Assembly: GCF_000315625.1 (NCBI RefSeq)
Contig: NW_005434670.1
Span: 215,753-279,752, forward strand
Direction: 5' to 3'
Origin: Guillardia theta CCMP2712
Lineage: Eukaryota > Cryptophyceae > Pyrenomonadales > Geminigeraceae
Length of the DNA stretch: 64,000 nucleotides
The notes beneath the pieces were generated by a model. It saw only the letters and a list, made by a program, of their open reading frames with translations, was not told where the DNA came from and made no database searches. The stretch's first letter is position 1. Each line of letters starts with the position of its first letter. The position numbers were made by a program, and so were the translations under genes. Below, in pieces: positions 58,199 to 64,000 of the stretch.

Positions 58199-60367
58199 AT
58201 GGCAGATCATCATGTTCATTTAACCACACCTGCTGCGCGCGTACCCCCTCCAATGCAGACCCCTCCTACAGCGGCAGCAGCAGAACTGAGGAACCTTGCG
58301 GCTCGATATGAGTCAGGGGACATGAAGCGAGAGGACTATGTGACAGAAAGGAACCGCATCCGATCGAACTGGAGCAAGAGCGCCATCGTCAAGGCAGCAA
58401 ACGGGGAGCACCTTACATGTACCTCAGACTGTGGGAAAGGATGCCAGCACAATCATTCTGTGACGTCCAAGGGAGGCTTGCACCGGACAGAGGCCTCCAA
58501 GAAACTTGAGATCCTCAACCAACTGAAAAAGGCTTGTGAGAATGGTGACGCGCAAGCTTTGAAGAATGTTCTACGCAACAATGCAGGCCTCGACATAGAT
58601 GCCCTGGAGGATGAAGGAGAAATGCCGTCACCATTGCTGAATCTTGCTGCTGAAAGCGGTTTCTGTGATTTCGTCAAGGTCTTGATTGATGAGGGAAAGG
58701 TAGAGGTTGATACACTGGGTGAATTTGGAACGACTGCACTGTTTGATGCATGCTATTTCGACAATCGAGATGTGGCTGAAGCTCTGCTAGACCGCGGAGC
58801 TAACCCTGACTTCCAAGACCCAGATGGCTCGACTCCTTTGTATGCAGCAGCATTTCAAGGAAACCTGCAATGTTTGGACCTCATGCTCTCAAGGAAAGTC
58901 AAGTTCTTCTACTATCGGGCGAAGGATAAACTCACCCCACTGCACGCTGCTGTCCTGGGAGGCAACAAGGAGTGCGTGGTTAAGCTGATTGAAGCAGGTC
59001 ACCCTCTGGATCCGGTGGACATCGAAATGCAGACGCCGCTGCTAGCTGCATCAAATGGTGGCCCCTGCGGCAGCAATGGGAAGAAAGATTGTTTGCTAGA
59101 GCTCCTCAAGGCTGGGGCTGACGTGCGGGCGGTGGACTGCTATGGAAGGAATGCCATGCACCTCTTGCTTCTCCAGGGAATTGGTTGTCCGACTTGCACA
59201 TATGAATGTGCGGAAAGATTGCTTGAAAAGCAGGCTTCTGTTTTGGAGCAAGATACCTTCGGAAAGACTGCTGCTCAGCACTTGGGGGAAATGAAACCTG
59301 CGCCAAAACTCTATGCATTGTTGAAGCGTGCGATCAAACGCGAAAGTCTCCGAAATAAATTGCAGCGTACTGATGAACCAGAAGTGATCCTAGATGCTGC
59401 TACTCTGGAGGAGCAGGAGCGGCAGGTATTGTGTTTTGGATGTGTCGTTTCCTTTTTTTTTTGACAGGAATTCAATTTTGGTTTTTCAGGCCGAGCGATC
59501 TGCGATGGAATTGATTCAGGATGAAGAGCAGGAGAAACTTGCAAGGGTGAGAAAATATTGGCAAGCCCTGGATTAGAGCGCTAAACTTTTGAGTGTAGGA
59601 ATCAAAGAAGGAGAAGGCGAAAAAGAAAAAGCAAAGAGAGAAAGAGGTGCACAACATGAAAACGATACATCGCTTGTTCCTAATCTCCTCACAGAGAAAA
59701 GAACGGAACAGGGATAAGGAAAGCAGCACGAACCCGAGTACAAGACAGGAAGAGCCGTCGAATTCAGACAGTCCTGTGGAGAGCAACGTTATCATGGATC
59801 AGTCTGCACATGAAAAGAGTTCAGACAAGAAAGATGAATCGTCTCCTGAGGGAAAGCACCATCAACCGCACGTGAAGCAAAGTAAGACAGCTGACAAGAA
59901 AGCAAAGCGATCTACAGCACCGATTCCTACTGTTCCGGTGCAAATTCAAACCATCGTCTCGATCTCTGCTGACGGGATTTTTCAGAATGGGTTCTCAGAC
60001 AAAGCTGATGTCCTGGAGAAGATGATGAATGGATTTGGTGACTCCAGTTTCTCAAATATGTTCCAGAGTGATGGCGATGAAGAGGTGTGATCTTATTGCT
60101 CTCATTCAAAGTGGCTGATGTTTGCACAGGATGTCGATGAAGAGATTGAAGCGTTCCGGTTGAAGCTGGAGCAAGCACCTCGACTACAGGTCCTGCCTGT
60201 CTCGCCCGTCATGCTTCCTGACATGTACGCTTGTGCCATGATAGGAGCGCCCTTGCCCAAAGATTACTCTCAATCCGGTTATACTCTCTCCTTGACAACC
60301 TCTGTTCTAGTTCTGACGCGATGCATTGCAGGAAGCGCTCCGTTCGTTGAGAAGTTTGAAGCAGTAG
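58199..60367 (+). CDS. ankyrin-repeat protein
   Basis: Exons 58199-59425, 59490-59546, 59599-59646, 59695-60084 and 60130-60189 splice in phase; a last exon of EALRSLRSLKQ ends at 60367. If the last intron is retained, the frame instead runs to 60426. After an N-terminal helical part with a Cys/His patch (CTSDCGKGCQHNH), residues about 110-370 form ankyrin repeats (PLLNLAAESGFCDFVKVLID; TALFDACYFDNRDVAEALL; TPLHAAVLGGNKECVVKLI; AMHLLLLQGIGCPTC). The C-terminal third is lysine/glutamate-rich and disordered (KEKAKKKKQREKE) with a short hydrophobic piece (VPVQIQTIVSISADGIF). A protein-binding scaffold; partner unknown. Confidence 0.85.
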
Positions 60368-60474
60368 ATGGCTCCAGCTCGTCTATCATCCTCTATTTCT
60401 TGAATAAAGTCCATTCATTGTCCTAAAAGTTTGACAGTGATGTCGATCGCCAGCCGGACTCGCTCTTGGTTCCA

Positions 60475-60610
60475 CCGATGACAAGTCCGAGTCTCCCAGG
60501 CTCCGGTGGCCTGCGGGGCGGAGATGCCGGACTCGGGATCAAGGCCGGGCCCCGGGTCATCCGCGGGCCGCCGGCGGCGCAGCCTGAGTCTCTGAGTGGC
60601 GATATAGTCA
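60475..60610. repeat. GC-rich intergenic island
   Basis: GGGGCGGAG, GGCCGGGCCCCGGG and CGGGCCGCCGGCGGCGC words just downstream of the ankyrin gene. Same family texture as the other GC islands. No gene before 60959. Confidence 0.4.
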
Positions 60611-60958
60611 ATTGAGTATTCTCTATGCAAAATAGTCAAAGCGATCATAGTCAAGATCTCGGGCAACGGCAGGCGGTGTTGATGCGGTCGAGGCACCAGG
60701 CGAGGGAGGGAGGAAGAGGAAGAGGAAGAGGAGAGCAGAGGATGGAGAGGATGGAAGAGGAGAGCAAACAAGCCTCGAAGTCAGGAGAAGGACGCCAAGT
60801 TTGAGAGACTGTGCGATGATTTGAAGGCATTGGAAAGGTTGTCTTGGGACTTGTAGGATCGGTTTCAGCAGAAGGCTGGGCGGTTTGCCTTCACAAGGCT
60901 CGAGATCAAGTGATGGTCCAGTGATTGGAAGTCGTCGCCTTTCTTCGACATCCTCGGC

Positions 60959-63900
60959 ATGAACTCGCTGGACGCAAAGGCGAACGCTGTGGGCTATGGC
61001 GGAGGAGAAGTCGCGGTACTGAGCGACTCGCGCTATGTACATCTTTGTGGAAATGCCTTGAGGTCCGTTTGATCCTTCACCTCCTGTCATCCTGCTCTCT
61101 TGCAACGATGTCTCATAACTCCCTTTCCCATCAGGTTCGCGCCATGTCCAACAGACGATGAACTTGCGTCCTCGAATGAGGAGGAGCTCCGATGGTGTGA
61201 AGGAGCTGACGTGGGGGTGATAACGACGTGCAGGGAGCAAGGGATCATAGCGTACGCAGAGAGGCACAAATCATTGGAGGACCCGCGAATCTTCGTGCAC
61301 CATGTGAAGGAGAACGCGGTCGTAGCGGTCCTCTCCTGCCATGGTGAGTTAGGGATCTGCGCGCTTGCCTTGTGCAGACACAGCCACCGCCTAGTCGCCA
61401 TTGGCGACATTCCGGATCATAACATCATGTTGTGGGACTGGAGGAAGAAGTGCAAATTGTCGTCCATCTCGGCGAAGATGTCACGAGCCGTGAACGTCAG
61501 CTTCGACCCTGCCAACACCAACGTGTTCGCAAGTACTGGGACAACGTTGCAGCTGTGGGAGATAGAGGAGAATGACGAAGTTGTTTCTTGCTATGTCGGT
61601 GATCTGCACAAAGAGGATCGAGATATTGTCCATCACTGCTGGGGGGCAGAGGGAACATTGTTCCTTGCGAGCGATGGCGGCGAAATTCTGCATGTGTCTG
61701 CCAGGACGGGAGGAAGGGTAGGGGGGAGGTCGTGGGCTCGGGTGGCAGATTGCGGGATAGCGTCCCTTGCAGTGACAATGAAGCACCTTCTTGTTTGCTG
61801 TGTAGATGGACAGGTGAGCGAGCTGGTTTGAAAGGGGAAGTTGTTGAGATGTTGGTATTGCAGATGATATGGTTGTCGAATGACAGCTACGAGGTTGCAA
61901 TGAGTATGAAGTGCAGTCAGGGAGCCATCTCAAGCATTTCTTTTACATCTGATTACCATAGGCTTGTTGCGGGGACAACGCAAGGCAAGAATCTTATCAT
62001 CACCACCACCACCATCTTCATCATCGTCTTCATCATCATCTTGTTCTCTTTCTTCTTCGCCTACTCCTCCTTCCTCCTATTCATCTTCATCTTCATCTTC
62101 GTCTTCGTTCTCGTCTAATCCGTCAAGATGAAAGTCGATTTGCTCTGTTTACTCTGCCGTGTTGCTCTTGGTTCCTGTGAAGGTCGTCCATTCACTCTGT
62201 GGGGAACAGGAAGCATCGTAACCTACAAGATCCCACCTGCTCTTTTGTCTGACTCGGAGGAGGAGGTTGAGGAGGAGCAAACCTGTTCGGTATCAGCACA
62301 TTCGTGCTCCCTCTCCCTCGCTGATGCTGATATCTCGCTCCCCTCTCCTCCCTCCCTCCCCTCCCCTCTCTCCCTTCTCCTCCCTCCTTCCCTCCCCGCC
62401 CCTTCCCTCCCTCCCTCCCTTCCTCCCCTCCCTCCCTCCCTTCCTCCCCTCCCTCCCTCCCCTCTCCCCCTTGTCATCTCACTTTCCCACAGGAGCTCGA
62501 ACCGTCTCTTGGCAGTGTTCTCTTCATGCGAGCCTTTGCCAGCATGCCTGTCCTCTGCGTCGTCGGCTCCCGTGGTCTGTTCTCTGTCTGGCTCGCCCCG
62601 GCCATGAGGCTTCTGAGCTCAGTGCGATTCGACTGCAATCTCTCGATTGTGGCTCTCAGCGAGGAGGCCAAGGTGGCAGCCCTGGGATCCGAGGACGGAC
62701 AAGTGATGGTTCTTGACATGAGCGACGTCAAGGCCCCCCGGACTGTCTTCTCCTGCCCTGCTCACTCCTCAAGGGTCCTCGGCCTCTCCTTTCCCTCCCC
62801 CTCCCTCCTCCTCTCTGCCTCCTCCGACGGCTCCGTCGTCTTCTTCAGCATCTCCCGTGGCTCCGTCTCGCTCCTCCGGCGCCTGCAGATGGAGGAGGTC
62901 CTGTCGGTAGACATGTACCAGCAGACCCACCTGTTTGTCAGCACAAAGTCCCGACGCCTCTTCATCCTCCCCGTCCCCGAGCATGGCGAGGAGGAGCAGG
63001 AGCAGGAGGCGGTGACCCGGGGAGGACAGGAGGAGCAGGAGGGCGCTGTGCTTCCAGCCGCCATGATCAGCTTCAAGGTGATCGCAAGCTCGCAGCCCAA
63101 CGCCGGGAGGCTCGTCGGCTGGCTGGCCGATCGCTCACTCCGCTCCTTCACCTTCACCCTCCTCCCGCTCTCTCTGCGGGAGATGTCCAGCTGTAAAGAC
63201 TTCTCCTCCCCCGGCACCAGCCTGGCCGTGAGCGAGGATGGAGAGGTTCTCCTTGCGGGGGGAGCAGACGGGCGGCTCTACCTCAAGACCCTGGCGTCGC
63301 TGGAGGGTGGGCTGCAGAGGAGCAGGCATCGCCGCCTGTTGTGGAGGCTCCCGTCAGGTCGAGGAGCAGGGAGAGAGCGGGGGGAGAGGAAGGCAGGAGT
63401 CTCGTGCCTGGAGCTGGGGAACGGAGCCATGCGAGGATGGTTCTTCTCGGGAGGACACGACAGTGCCATCATTGCGCAGCCTCTCAACAGCAGGAGCTCA
63501 AAGCCGTTGGACTTCGTCCCCTCCTCCTCTCCTGGCCTCCTCGCGCTCCTCCCGAGCCTCGAGGAGAACGATGCACAGGAGGGAGAGGAGGCGGCGGCAG
63601 AAGGGGCGGGGAGCGCGGATCCTGTGCTGGAGAAACGAAAGTCTTCGATTCGGAGAAGGAGAGCAGAGGAAGGAGGTGTTATCCGGGAGCAGCTGGAAGA
63701 CCTCAAGGAGAAGTTTGACATGATCCTCTCCAACAACCGAACTTGCCCTGAGGAAGAACGTCTCAATCGGACCGACATCATTGTTGACGTGAAAGAGCGA
63801 CAGCGATTGCTCGACATGGCGGACGCGATGGTGACTCTTTCCTCCTTCTCTTCTATTCCTCCTGTCTCTCTCCTCTCTCCTCTCTCCTCTCTCCTCTCTC

Positions 63901-64000
63901 CTCTCTCCTCTCTCCTCTCTCCTCTCTCCTCTCTCCTCTCTCCTCTCTCCTCTCTCCTCTCTCCTCCTCCTCGCATGTCTCACCCTCCTGCTTCTCCTTA
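60959..64000 (+). CDS. cilia/flagella WD40 protein, CFAP43/44-like (5' part, cut by window end)
   Basis: Exons 60959-61062, 61135-61813, 61864-61984, 62183-62289 and 62493-63830 give 783 residues in frame; the next exon lies outside the window. WD40 blades are seen in GICALALCRHSHRLVAIGD..NIMLWDWRKKCK, NVFASTGTTLQLWEIE and LLLSASSDGSVVFFSI. EGTLFLASDGGEILHV resembles CFAP43 proteins of the tether/tetherhead at inner dynein f. After the blades, REQLEDLKEKFDMILSNN opens the coiled-coil part typical of CFAP43/44. CFAP43 is slightly preferred over CFAP44 from the N-terminus. The intron at 61985 uses a GC donor (CAAG|GCAAGA). It implies a motile flagellum. Confidence 0.8.
63865..63966. repeat. 7-bp minisatellite (CTCTCCT)n in an intron
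   Basis: About fourteen copies of CTCTCCT in the intron that starts after 63830 of the CFAP43/44-like gene. Pyrimidine on the sense strand. A looser CTCCCTCC tract fills the intron at 62335-62480 of the same gene. Confidence 0.85.

Overview
This window looks like nuclear DNA of a single-celled, flagellated alga with a complex plastid of red-algal origin. A cryptophyte such as Guillardia theta fits best. That naming is an inference from gene content and targeting signals, because no rRNA or organellar marker is present. Genes are dense, lie on both strands, and carry many short GT-AG introns, mostly about 40-55 nt. Spliced models built by hand stay in frame across up to 16 exons. Two presequences pair a signal peptide with a Phe just after the predicted cleavage site, the usual plastid signal in cryptophytes and their relatives. 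A cilium/flagellum WD40 protein (CFAP43/44 type) closes the window.

Layout. 0-8 kb: end of an unknown gene, a plastid-type methionine sulfoxide reductase A (+), and a ten-exon ARID/RAMA/MBD-like chromatin protein (-) whose stop codon overlaps that of MsrA. 8-19 kb: a 15-exon acidic secretory protein, a tail-anchored protein, cobalamin synthase CobS, a TRIM-like RING/B-box/FN3 protein, a glycosyltransferase-like protein and a small single-pass membrane protein. 19-31 kb: a helical-repeat protein, the SLX1 structure-specific nuclease with a (CTG)47 tract in an intron, a small thylakoid-like membrane protein, a GT10 fucosyltransferase, and an AT-rich unresolved stretch.

31-48 kb: a PDZ-filamin-PARP fusion, two divergent membrane/coiled-coil proteins (one with a tandem duplicated exon pair), an EF-hand/PPR fusion, and a repeat-rich gene-poor zone. 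48-64 kb: RFC1 (clamp-loader large subunit), a single-exon membrane protein, a second plastid-type preprotein, an ankyrin-repeat protein and the CFAP43/44-like gene, cut off by the window end.

These genes are housekeeping and lineage-specific neighbours and do not form an operon-like unit. Loose themes are DNA maintenance (RFC1, SLX1), chromatin (ARID protein), protein glycosylation and ADP-ribosylation. The least expected material lies between and inside genes: two near-identical 52-nt introns in different loci (an introner-like signature), a 37-nt dispersed repeat including one inverted pair, GC-rich islands built of GGCCCGG/GCCGGC words, and intergenic islands packed with GGGGT/ACCCC words. 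No tRNA, rRNA, CRISPR array or intact transposon was recognised. All exon boundaries come from reading splice signals and frame, with no transcript data.
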